DNA of 64,000 nt from Nostoc sp. ATCC 43529. Lineage in GTDB: Bacteria > Cyanobacteriota > Cyanobacteriia > Cyanobacteriales > Nostocaceae. Shown here piece by piece: positions 43,881 through 54,900 of the stretch. The stretch covers positions 93,931-157,930 of the forward strand of contig LWTK01000035.1 of assembly GCA_003326205.1 (NCBI GenBank), read 5' to 3'. The notes beneath the pieces are model-generated. The model did not search any database. It was not told where the DNA came from and was given only the letters and a program-made list of their open reading frames with translations. Within the stretch, counting starts at the first letter, position 1. Each line of letters begins with the position of its first letter. The position numbers and the translations under genes were made by a program.

Positions 43881-45542
43881 CTATTGAAAATTAAATGGGC
43901 GATATTCACTATAAGAAGCTGGCATTTGTAAACCCTGGATTTTCAAACTTTGAATCCGGTATAAAAATGCGGCTCCAGTCATAATGTGATTAGCAACATC
44001 AACTACATGACGATTTTTTGAATCAGATAAATAAGAACCTCTAACCCAGTCATTGAAGCTGCCCATAGCTGGACCACACCAGATTTGGTAATCCATTTCT
44101 CTTCCTTTTTCACCAAAGTTAGACCAACGAGATGATAATCCAAGATACCAGCGGAAAATTAAAGCCATTTTTAGTTTGGGATTGTTAACAACCTTAGTTA
44201 ATTTATCAGGATTGCGTTGAGACAAATAAGTAACGGTTTCTTCCCAAACTGCTTCTAAGCTTTTTCGCAAAACTTGTTTTTCTAACTTGTCTCTTTCTGC
44301 TAATGGAATATCTTCAATTGAGTCATAATTTTTGTATAACTCAAACAGTTTTTGCGCTCGTAAAGGAAAGAGAGTCCCTCTTTTAAGAACTTGAAGTTTT
44401 ACTCCCATTTCAAACATATCTGCTGCTGGAGCCATCATCACATCAGCCATCTCGGCTTGAGCCAGCAAATTTTTTGTATGTTCAGAAGTTCCGGCTTCAA
44501 TACAAGACTGGTTAATTGAGCCGGTTACAACATAAGCAGCCCCCATCATAAAGGCAGCTAACGCTGATTGTGGTGTAGCAATTCCTCCTGCTACTCCAAC
44601 TCTAACTGGTTTTTCATAGGAAAATTTGTTTTGAATTTCATCTCTCAATTCCAATATGGAGGGTAATAAACAAACTAGAGGACGATTATCTGTATGACCA
44701 CCAGAATCAGCTTCTACGGTAATATCATCAGCTACAGGAATTTTTTCAGCTAAACTTGCTTGTAATTCAGTAATCAGACCTTGCTCAACTAATTGTTTTA
44801 AAATTTTTGTAGGAGCAGGTTGCAGAAATTTGGTTGCAACTTCTCTGCGAGAAATTTTGGCAATGATTTTATTTTTGATTTCGATTTGATTAGCTGTATT
44901 CAAACTAAGTCCAGCAGCCCGGTAATAGATGATGTTGTCACTCAAATCTAAGAAGGCAGAAGCTTCTACTGTTCTTACCTGATGTTTAAGATACAAATCA
45001 ACTACGCCGCGTTCAATTGCAGGCTCACTGGGACTGTGGAGTAAGTTAAAAGCATAAGGCCCTTGGGGTAAAGCTTGTTGGATACGGTTAATGGCTGCTT
45101 CGACGCGAGCAGGAGACAAACCACCAGCCCCAAATGAACTCAATATTTTCTCTTTACCAAGAGCAATTACCAGTTCTTCGGAAGCAATACCTTGAGCCAT
45201 TGCTCCCGTGGCATAAGCATATTTTACACCATGAAACTTGAGAAAATTTGCATCGCCTAACTGTTGAGTTGATATTGGTGGAACAGCTATTATGATTTCT
45301 GCTTGTTCGGTTTTTTGTTGGTTGTAAGCAGATAAATAACCTTCGTTAGTTACGCCAATTTTTCCTTCAACTTTAATAATATAACAAGGTTTATCTAAAT
45401 TTAGCAACTTAGATTTTATCCCTGTTTCATTAAAAGAAATAGAATCTAAAACAACTTGCAAGATTTGATTTTGTTGATGAATAATATCTGAGATTTTCAG
45501 ATAGTTACCATTTTTATTTAATATATTGTTTGTGCCAATCAT
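43881..45542 (-). CDS. PfaD-like flavin-dependent enoyl reductase
   Basis: 553 residues from the ATG at 45542, preceded by agagg; the frame is open to 45587. It belongs to the PfaD/FabI-unrelated TIM-barrel family (2-nitropropane dioxygenase-like, FMN). Visible motifs are GAMAQGIASEELVIALGKEKILSSFGAGGLSP, VEADSGGHTDNRPL (FMN region) and VRVGVAGGIATPQSALAAFMMGAAYVVTGSINQ, as in trans-acting enoyl reductases of PUFA synthases and of the heterocyst glycolipid system. It would supply the ER activity that the main PKS lacks. The next gene, the AurF-like oxygenase, follows after 14 bp. Confidence 0.9.
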   Translation of the reverse strand: MIGTNNILNKNGNYLKISDIIHQQNQILQVVLDSISFNETGIKSKLLNLDKPCYIIKVEGKIGVTNEGYLSAYNQQKTEQAEIIIAVPPISTQQLGDANFLKFHGVKYAYATGAMAQGIASEELVIALGKEKILSSFGAGGLSPARVEAAINRIQQALPQGPYAFNLLHSPSEPAIERGVVDLYLKHQVRTVEASAFLDLSDNIIYYRAAGLSLNTANQIEIKNKIIAKISRREVATKFLQPAPTKILKQLVEQGLITELQASLAEKIPVADDITVEADSGGHTDNRPLVCLLPSILELRDEIQNKFSYEKPVRVGVAGGIATPQSALAAFMMGAAYVVTGSINQSCIEAGTSEHTKNLLAQAEMADVMMAPAADMFEMGVKLQVLKRGTLFPLRAQKLFELYKNYDSIEDIPLAERDKLEKQVLRKSLEAVWEETVTYLSQRNPDKLTKVVNNPKLKMALIFRWYLGLSSRWSNFGEKGREMDYQIWCGPAMGSFNDWVRGSYLSDSKNRHVVDVANHIMTGAAFLYRIQSLKIQGLQMPASYSEYRPFNFQ

Positions 45543-45593
45543 GTTTAGACCTCTGCTCAGATAATGTAGCTGAATAAAAGTATGCAAATTTTA

Positions 45594-48500
45594 TTATTCA
45601 AATAACTTTTGGTAGCAAGCTATTTGCGACTGAATTATGATGCTGATTTGTTTTAGGGACTCCTGTCGCGCTTGTAAAAAAACAGCATGGGCTTTGGTCA
45701 TCTGGGAAGCATTTTCGCTCAGTTTTTGATACAAAGGGCTGCGGAAGTTGAATAAATGGGATTCATCAGCAACACTGTAAGTGGTCAAATTGTATTCATT
45801 ATTTTTCTCTTCTGTCGTCCAATTTTCTTTAGCTTGTGATTTTTCTACAGTTTGCAAATTGCGTTCTTGTAGCAACAATCGAGCAGGTTGGCTGCCATTT
45901 TGAAGATTGACTGGCTCTGAGATATTCTCTAGTTTTTTAGAGAAATGTTCAGCATTTTCTGTAAAAGAATAATTCATTAGCGTCAATTCCTTTAAATCTG
46001 GTAGTGCATCTTTGTGTTGTTTTATATTGATGATGGGATGTAGATATATATCTTGTTGAACAATTTTTTGATTGTTATTTCTCAAAGATGTGTAATTAAC
46101 CATAGTGCTATCTAAAGTTACATTTTTAACTCTAGACTGACTGTTATGGGAAACTTCTTTTACCTGAGAATATAGTGGTGATAAATCTAGATTAACTCTA
46201 TAACTCAGGAGTTTTGCTAAAGCTTTCAGAAAAGAAGTATGATCGTCTACACCTCTTTTATTAAAAGTTACTGTAAGGTGTTCTTTTTCGTTAAGGACTT
46301 TATTAATCCATCTAGAACAGTTACTACCAGCACCTACTTCGATGAATATGTTGAAACCATCTTGATAAACGCGGTTAATTAATTGAGGAAAATTAAGTTG
46401 CTGACAGAGGTTTTTAGCAATATTGTGAGCAATAGAATGGCTATCTAGTTTAATGGGTTTATACTCGGCTGCGGAATAAAATATAGTTTCTGGTACGTTT
46501 TGGGTAGGGAATGTATTTAATCTCACAAGTTCATCGTACTCAGAACACATTGGTTCGCAATGGATAACATGAGTGAAGGGAGCAGAAAAAGCATCACAAT
46601 TTAGATTGGCAATTACCCGCTTACAGGCTTGGATATCACCAGCGATCGCCACTTCTTCTGTAGTATTAATTAAAGGTAAATAAACTCGCTTTTCCTGTTT
46701 AATTGCTTCTCTCACACGAGATACTGGACACATAACAATATAGTTACGCCAGAAATTTTCATGTTTATCATCTTCTGCTTGAGATAATCCCCAATATTCC
46801 CGCACAGAATTTTTCGGACCAGATAGCCTTGTCTTCAATAGAGATGATGAATTAAAGCCTTCACTACCTTCTTGAAACTGAGTCCAGACACCTTGAGCCA
46901 ACATCATGCTAATTTCGCCCAGACTATAACCAAAAGCACATTGAGCCTTCACTTGAAAATAATTTTTTAAAATTGCTGTCATCATTCCAGCACAGCCCAT
47001 TTCTGATTCCAATACTGCTACTGAATTATTGAGAAATTGCTTTTCAATAACTTCTAGTTGCCTATTGGATAATCTTTCTAAACTTCGAGGATAAATAAGC
47101 TTTTCTACGTTGGCTACACGTTTATAAACACTGCCGATGAGGGGGTCATCATAAAGTTGAGGAAACAAACGAAACAGATTTCGGCCTAGTCCAAGATAAG
47201 CACTATAAGCACCTGGATAAACAAAAGCGATTTTTCCTTTTTGTCCCAGTGGTTTTGCTGTGAAATAGCTGCCTAAAGGACTTTGCCAGTCTTTCCCTGT
47301 CTCGAAGGCATTAGTAATACCTTTGAGGGAATGCTGAATTTCCCGCTGTAATTCATCTTGATTGTGCCCAAGAATTGCTACAGCATAAGTCGCCTGTTGA
47401 CGCTGTTGAAAAGTTGCAAAAGTCTGGCTAGCAGCATTAGATAGGGAAGAACAATTTTTAATAGTTTCTTGAAGATTGCGAACTTCTTCTAGTAGACTTG
47501 ATTGATCGTCAGCAGCGATCGCAAATAAATAATAAGGCATTTGTTCTAAATATTTGCTGCTGCGATGTTTCTGACATACCTCTTCTGACAAAATTAAATG
47601 TACGTAACTTCCATCTCCCTCCATCCCATTGATTGCGGCTATTCTTTTAATACTTCCTTTTTCTAGAAACCAAGGTTTTGATTCAGTAGCAACATAAAAA
47701 GGACTACCTTGCCAAACCTCTGGCATTTTGGGTTTAGACCATTGGGGAACTGCGGGAATATAGCGGTGATATAAACACAATGCTGTTTTTATTAAACTAA
47801 TTATTCCCGATACAGTATATGTATGACCAATATTCGCTTTCACACTCCCGATCGCACAACTTAAATTTACTTCAGATGTGCGATATGCCTGAATCAAGCC
47901 TTGAATTTCTGACTCATCTTGCTGTGGAATTCCACTACCAACAACTTCTAAATAATTAATATATGTTGGTTTAATATTTGCAAGCTCAAAAGCCATCTGA
48001 CAAGCTTGTGTTATTGCTTCTTGCGGAGTGGGATTTATGGAATTTTCTAGGAGACTGAGGGCGTCAATTGTGGCATAGATGCGATCGTTTTCTTGTTTTG
48101 CTGTTTCGTGGAGCTTTAATACTACAGCGGCTGCACCTTCCCCTATTATCCAGCCGTTAACATTTTCATCGTAACTGAGAGTATTTACGCCTGTATTGAC
48201 TTTTGCGATCTGATTTCGTAATAAAACACTAGCGCCATCCCCAGCAAGCTCAACCGCACCGACTAAAACAGCATCTACTTCTTTAATTGCCAGTAGTTTT
48301 TGTGCCAGTTCTAAGGCTTTGAAAACAGAGTTTTCTTCAGCAGTTAATGTAAATGCTGGCCCAGCATAATTCCATAATTTAGAAATATAATTGGCCAGAT
48401 CGTTTTCAATGTAACTTGGATATTCACTGTCTTTTTCAATGTTTGTTTTTCGGCTCAATTCTGTAGGAGTAACAATAATAATTGCTATTCTTGTCCCTTG

Positions 48501-48854
48501 AGGAAGTGCCGCATCTTTCAAACTGCGATCGGCTACCTCAAGCATCAACAGTTCTTGAGAATTAAAATTTTCTATTTCTTCTGGTGGGATTTCTAAAGGT
48601 AAAGCATTAATTTCAAAATCTTTAATGTATGCACCTAATGGCGCTAGATCCTCAGCAAAATCATAGTTTTTTAGCAACTCTTTTTGTGTTTCTATTCCTT
48701 GCCATCGCTGAGGAGGTATGGAAATAAAATGCTGAGTTCCCTCATAAATACTGCGTTCAAAGGTATCTAATCCCTTACAATCGCCGCCCATATAGCAATC
48801 CATTCCGACAATTGCTATTTTAGGAGTTTTATTTTTTGCAAATTCTTCCATCAC
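45594..48854 (-). CDS. PfaB/HglD-like protein: inactive KS plus AT
   Basis: 1086 residues. Residues about 10-440 have a ketosynthase fold but no KS active site: the Cys position is Glu (LTAEENSV, about residue 172) and the first His of EAHGTG is lost (YLEVVGSG), while the NIGHT His is kept. Residues about 550-870 are an acyltransferase with nucleophile Ser in GYSLGE (about 643) and HVIHCEP. A helical C-terminal tail (FLQARQESLKQISIII) ends the protein. This matches PfaB-type dead-KS-AT proteins, which load or edit acyl groups on the PKS. It lies between the PKS and PfaD genes. Confidence 0.87.
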   Translation of the reverse strand: MMEEFAKNKTPKIAIVGMDCYMGGDCKGLDTFERSIYEGTQHFISIPPQRWQGIETQKELLKNYDFAEDLAPLGAYIKDFEINALPLEIPPEEIENFNSQELLMLEVADRSLKDAALPQGTRIAIIIVTPTELSRKTNIEKDSEYPSYIENDLANYISKLWNYAGPAFTLTAEENSVFKALELAQKLLAIKEVDAVLVGAVELAGDGASVLLRNQIAKVNTGVNTLSYDENVNGWIIGEGAAAVVLKLHETAKQENDRIYATIDALSLLENSINPTPQEAITQACQMAFELANIKPTYINYLEVVGSGIPQQDESEIQGLIQAYRTSEVNLSCAIGSVKANIGHTYTVSGIISLIKTALCLYHRYIPAVPQWSKPKMPEVWQGSPFYVATESKPWFLEKGSIKRIAAINGMEGDGSYVHLILSEEVCQKHRSSKYLEQMPYYLFAIAADDQSSLLEEVRNLQETIKNCSSLSNAASQTFATFQQRQQATYAVAILGHNQDELQREIQHSLKGITNAFETGKDWQSPLGSYFTAKPLGQKGKIAFVYPGAYSAYLGLGRNLFRLFPQLYDDPLIGSVYKRVANVEKLIYPRSLERLSNRQLEVIEKQFLNNSVAVLESEMGCAGMMTAILKNYFQVKAQCAFGYSLGEISMMLAQGVWTQFQEGSEGFNSSSLLKTRLSGPKNSVREYWGLSQAEDDKHENFWRNYIVMCPVSRVREAIKQEKRVYLPLINTTEEVAIAGDIQACKRVIANLNCDAFSAPFTHVIHCEPMCSEYDELVRLNTFPTQNVPETIFYSAAEYKPIKLDSHSIAHNIAKNLCQQLNFPQLINRVYQDGFNIFIEVGAGSNCSRWINKVLNEKEHLTVTFNKRGVDDHTSFLKALAKLLSYRVNLDLSPLYSQVKEVSHNSQSRVKNVTLDSTMVNYTSLRNNNQKIVQQDIYLHPIINIKQHKDALPDLKELTLMNYSFTENAEHFSKKLENISEPVNLQNGSQPARLLLQERNLQTVEKSQAKENWTTEEKNNEYNLTTYSVADESHLFNFRSPLYQKLSENASQMTKAHAVFLQARQESLKQISIIIQSQIACYQKLFE

Positions 48855-48990
48855 CTAGCTCCTCAAGCTGATACACGTGCTGATTTTTACTAAATAAGGG
48901 GAAGGGGAAAAAGTGCCTTAGCGGGTAAAAATTAAAGGAAAAAGTAAAAGTCATTAAAAAAGTTTTTACCCGTTCCCTATCCCCTTTCAT

Positions 48991-51900
48991 TTAAATTTCG
49001 TCTAATTGCTTGGGCAAAATAGTTCCCTTAGCTCCTAGCATTCGGGTATATATTTGTCCTTGCTGATTATGGGCAATGACATCAACAACTAAAGCCGATT
49101 CTGTCTTGGATTTAATTTGACAAGAAACATAAAATGTTTCATCAAATGGCACAGGCACAAACTGTTCAAAGGTTGTGATTTCTGAAGGTAAACAAGCTAC
49201 TTGATGAAAATGTTGTGCCCAAATCCAAAATGCATGAATCTGTACATCTGTAATGTAAGGATTAAATGTTTGGACTGGGAATTGTCCTTGCTGTTTTTCG
49301 TGAGGTTCCGGCAAGTAACATTCTATGGTAATCTTGTCCAGATTGGCATTTAAGACAGATTTTACGCCTTGAAAAGTAGCTCCGTGAAATAAAGTAGTTG
49401 TCCCATTTTGATAAAGCGATGAATCGGTAGCAGTGATTTTGCCATCCTGGCTTAAGTTCATCAATTTGTGTGTTGGGGCGCTAGGAATTTCCCGCTTTAG
49501 TTTCATTTGGCTACTGAAATGATAACGGATTTTACCTTCAGGCGTTTTACTCCAAATTTTGGCATCAAAATCTATTTCTGAAATACCAGTTTTAGCAATT
49601 TCTTGCAACTCTAAAGTGTATTCAGTTGGCAAATTTTCATCAAAGATTAGCCCTTTCAAAACTTTATAGTTTGTGCAACTGAAGGCTTTGTAACCAGGAT
49701 AGAGTTGTTCGCAGGTATTAGCAATCCATAATAGTCCACAAGTTGCTGGTAAAACTGGATGGCCTGCAATTACGTGGTCTTGTAAAAATGGATTAGCTGC
49801 TAATTTTAGATGCCTGTGGATACGAAACTTTTTCAACTCATTTGGTAATTTATCTGGGACATATACCAAAGGGCTACCAATAATAACTTGCACAGTTTCT
49901 TGATTGGCGCTAGCTAGTTCCTCAGCTAACATTTTTGTGCCAATTTTAATCGGAATAGTCTCGATATTGCGTTCAGCAAAAGCTTGTTTTAATTCCGGAG
50001 AAACCATACCACTGTCCCAAGGACCCCAATTAATCGCTACGACATGAGCATCGGGATGGTTGAGTTTGAAAAGGTGGGCTGATTTGTTGAGGATTTCATT
50101 AGCGATCGCATAATCAGACTGTCCCACATTTCCGTAGAAACCAACTACAGAAGAAAACAGGACTAAATAATTCAATTGATTCGGCAATACACACCGCAAT
50201 AGGTTTTCTAAACCTTTAACTTTGGCAGCGTAAACTGTTTCAAAATCTTGGAGTGATTTTTTCTCAATCCGCTTATCAGCTAAGTTACCAGCCCCGTGAA
50301 TAATTCCTGTTACCGCACCAAAACGCTCAACTATACTAGCAACTTGTTCAGAAACAGCCAATCCATCAGTTACATCCACACTCAAATATTCAGCTTGTCC
50401 GCCCGCCTGTTCAATAGCTTGTAGGGTTGCGGCAATTTCCCGACTAGATGAAATAGCGTTAAACCTTTTCTGCACCATTGCAGGTGTCGGCTTTTCTCCT
50501 CTAGCTAGGAAATCCTCCATAATCTGCTTTTTCAAATCTGCTTCACCCAAGTAGCCTTCAGCCCACACGGGTTCTGAACCAGCGGCGGAACGACCTAGCA
50601 GAATAAATTTGCATTGATAACGCTGCGCTAGCTCGATGGCACACTGAGCTGTTATCCCTTTGGCGCCGCCACTGACGAGAAAAACTTGGGATTGGGGATT
50701 GGGTACTGGGGATTGGGAAAACCCTTCCCCAGTCGCCAGTCCCCAGCCCCTAGTCCCCAATCCCTGTATTAGGGTTACTCGTCCTTGTGGGCTATATCCT
50801 GTTTCGACAACTAATAGATTGGGGTCTTGGAGTTCGGCGAGGATATACTGTGCTGATGTTTGAGGATCTAAATCGGGACTGAGGTCGATCGCTCGACAAA
50901 ATACATTTTCCCATTCCTGGTTTAAAGTTTTGGTCAGCCCAAATAAGCCAGCGCCAATGGCACCAAAGTTAGTTTTATGTCCCAGTCCGAACTCGCCATC
51001 AAGACGAGCCACAGTTACAAAACAACTACGTCCTTGAGTGGCTGCTTGATTGAGCGGTTCTTTGAGATATTTGGCAATCAGAAAGACATGGCGAAGAATA
51101 GCTTTTTCTGATTCTAGATAGCGGACACCATTGCTACTATCTTCATGATTTGAGGGATTGAGATGGATAAATGCGGCGATTTGACCATAGTTAGTAGCGA
51201 TCGCTGTTAACTGTTCTTGCAAATGTTCCTCGGTCAAATCTGCAAGCACTACCCGACTAATCCCTTCAGCTAAAGGCAATTGTTGAGCAATCAAACTTTG
51301 AGGAAAACTTAAGACAACAATTTTCCAACCCCGGCTATGCAAAATCTCAGCCAGTTTCGCCGTCGTCAGAGAACCATCATCGGTAAGCAAAGCGATATGC
51401 TCATCAGGTAAGGTGAAATCTAAAACATCAGGTTCGGGAAGATATTTCAGTCTGACGGGACTGCGAAGAATTTGGGATTGGGTATTGGGGATTGGGGATT
51501 GAGAAAACTCTTTCCCAGTCCCTAGTCCCCAGTCCCTAGTCCCCAGTCCCTCTTGTATATATCCAAGAAGTTGCCCCACGGTAGGCACTTGAGCCAATAT
51601 TTCTGGATTCAGCTTGGGTAAATCAGGGTAAAGTTCTGACAATGCTCCTTGAATTTCCACAAGTTTGACACCATCAATTCCCAAATCTGTTTCTATATCC
51701 ATTGACAGATCTAACATCGTCGTTGGGTAGCCTGTTTTATCGCTAACGACGTTGAGGAAATTTTTAGTGAATTCTGGATCTGCTGAGTCATTAGATGAAA
51801 CCTCCCGGTGCCCCCGCGTCTCCGTGTCCTCTTCTCCCTGCGCCACGGTATCTACTGCGATCGCGGGTGCAAGTCCGGCTGAGATTTCTGATGCGATTTT

Positions 51901-54900
51901 CGCCATATACTCAGCTATTTGAGCGAGGGTGCGTAGCTGTCCTACTTCTTCGGGGTTTGGCTTGGGCAAATCAGGATATAGTTCTAGCAATGCTCCCAAA
52001 ATTTCTACACGTTTGATGGAATCAATCCCCAAATCTGCTTCGATATCCATCGTTAGTTCTAACATCTCAGTTGGGTAGCCTGTTTTATCACTAACGACGT
52101 TCAGCAGAGTTTGACTGAGGGTAGCTTCATCAATGACTACTGGTGCGGCGGGTGCTACCGTTGCGATCGCAGCTTGATTCTCTTTTGGTGAGGTAATATC
52201 CACAACTGGTGGTGCGGATATTTGCGTTGCAGTCTGATTTTCGTTGGCTGGGGTAATATCCAGAACTGCTATTGCTTGATGATTTGCACCATTACTTGTG
52301 CCGTTACCATTAGTTAAAGCTGGCTCAGTTTTGCTAGCAAATCCATTGCTAGGTACAACAACAGATGCATTATTAACAATCAGATTGTCTTCTTTTGATA
52401 ATGAAACCGTCGGACTATCTTGATAGTTTACTGGTGCTATTAGACTTTGTTGAATGGTATTGCTAGAAGCCGGCAGTTGATAATGTCGCTGAAGCAATTG
52501 GAACAAGTTATTAGTGTATTCCTGCTGATAGTTGAGATATTGTTCATGGATGCGGAGACTTTCACCTTGATGGTCGTGAAACCGCATGATGCTACGCTCG
52601 GAACTAGAGACTATTTGTTGCTGTGTTGCTATTGGTGATTCGCTAAATTTACTATTTTTCCACAACCCATGTTGTTGTTCCATGAGTTGAAAGAAGGTTT
52701 TGGTATATTCTGTCTGATGCTTTAAAGATTGTTCGTGAATTTGTAAGATGTCATGTTGATGGCGATTAAATTCTATTAAGGTGTACTCTAAGTTATCTAT
52801 AGCTGTTAGATAATTCCGAGGCAGTTCGGCGCTAGTTTGTAAAGACTTGAAATCGAGTTGTTCTGATTGCCCGTTCTGCACAGATTTCACTCCACCATTA
52901 ACTGTTACTTTCTCTGTTGTTAGAGAGGGATTATATGTTACTGATTTATGGTTATTGCTATTAGTAACAGGAGATTGATGATTTACTGCTACTTTCTCTG
53001 AAGGATTATATGTTACTGGGTTATGATTATTGCCATTAGCAACAGGGGATTGATCGTTGACTGCTACTTTCTCTGTTATTGGAGAGGCTGTTGGTGAGTG
53101 GGGTGTATTGCCGTTAGTTGCAGTAGATTTTACTTGATACCCATTTTGCATAGCTTTCTCAAAGGACTGCTTGGTTTTTTCTGACACATAATTAGTGCTA
53201 TTTAAGCGAATATTCAAAACCTTGTTCGGGGAAACTTCTAGGATTTTCTGCTCTAGTTGATAGGGGTCTAAGTTTTGTAAAGGTAATCCAGCAACGCGCA
53301 ACTGGATAACAGCTTCTCTCAAAGAGCGATCGCTATCTTTGAGATGACTGGGATTTAAAGCCACAGCTAAATGAGGGCGATCGCTTAAAATATCTTTGAC
53401 TAAGTTGGTGAGAACGCTTCGCGGCCCAAATTCAACAAAGCAGTAACCGCCTTCAGCATAAATATTTTCAATTTCCTGCTTAAACAATACTTGATTTGTC
53501 AAGTGTTCTTTGAGAACTTTTTGAATAACTTGCGCTTCACTTGGGTAACGCTTGCCGGTCACATTGGTGTAAACCGGGATTTGTGGCTTGTTGAAAGTCA
53601 CTTTCTCAATTGCTTTGGCAAAGGGTTGCTGTGCATGAGCCACTAATGAAGTGTGAAAAGCTGCTGAAACCGACAACAAAACTGTAGAGAATCCTTGAGT
53701 TTTCAGAGCTTCTTGCACATTAGCAATTTCAGCTTTTGCCCCAGCCAACACCATTTGATTTTGGGAATTCAAGTTAGCAATGCTGATTTCGGGGAAACTT
53801 TGAATTACTTGTCTAACTTGATTGACATCCCCTTTCACGGCTAACATTGCTCCTGCATCAAACCGGGGATCTGTTGGTGTCGCCATTGCTTGACCCCTAG
53901 CTTTCACCAGGAAAAAGTAATCTTCTTCACTCAAAACCCCCGCAGCCCATAAAGCGGTAAGTTCTCCAAAGCTGTGTCCAGCAACAAAATTCGGCTTGAA
54001 TCCAGCTTTTTGCAATATCTTGTACAGCCCAGCGCTAAAAGCCCCAATTGCTGGCTGTGCGTATTCTGTTTGCTGCAACAGCTTCATTTGGGCAGTTTTT
54101 CGATCTAAATCGAACACAGGCGCAGGGAAAACAACTTCTGAAATCGGCTGCAAGCCATCTTTGCTCAAAAGGTTATCAATTTGAGTATAAGTCTGTCCCA
54201 AGGAAGGGAAATTAATCGTCAGTTCGCGACCCATTTCTAAATATTGCGAACCTTGTCCCGAAAATAGGGCAACTACTTTCCCTTCTGTAACTATGCCTGT
54301 TTTGCGGTAGTAAATACCTTGGGGATGCTCCCAAGATTCTACTTGCAGCTTGTTTTTCAGCAATTCAATACTTGTTTGTAATAAATTGCCAGCTTGGGCG
54401 AGAGAATCAGCAACAAACCCAAGTCTGGCATTTGCCACTGGAATTTCTAAAGATTGAGATGCTGCAATCAATTCTGCATAATGCTGCTCTCCCGCCTCTG
54501 ATTGCAATTGATTTTTGATTGCTTGACAACGGGACAACAATTCTTCAGGTGTTGGCGCAAATAACAACACTGATTGAGCAGGTTTGTGTAAACGATAAGG
54601 GTGATTGTGTTGGGTTTGGTATTCTTCCAAAATCACGTGATAATTTGTGCCACCAAAGCCAAAAGAACTCACTCCTGCCCTTCTTGGCTGGTCGTCGCTA
54701 GTAATCCAAGGTCTGGTTTCGGTATTTAAATAAAATGGGGAATTCTCAATATCTAATTTAGGATGGGGTTTGGTAACGTTAATTGTGGGTGGTAATACTT
54801 TGTGGTGCAAAGCTAAAGCTGTTTTGATCAAACTCGCCGCACCCGCAGCCGCTTTTGTATGTCCAATTTGTGATTTTACGGTTCCCAAAGCAATATATTG

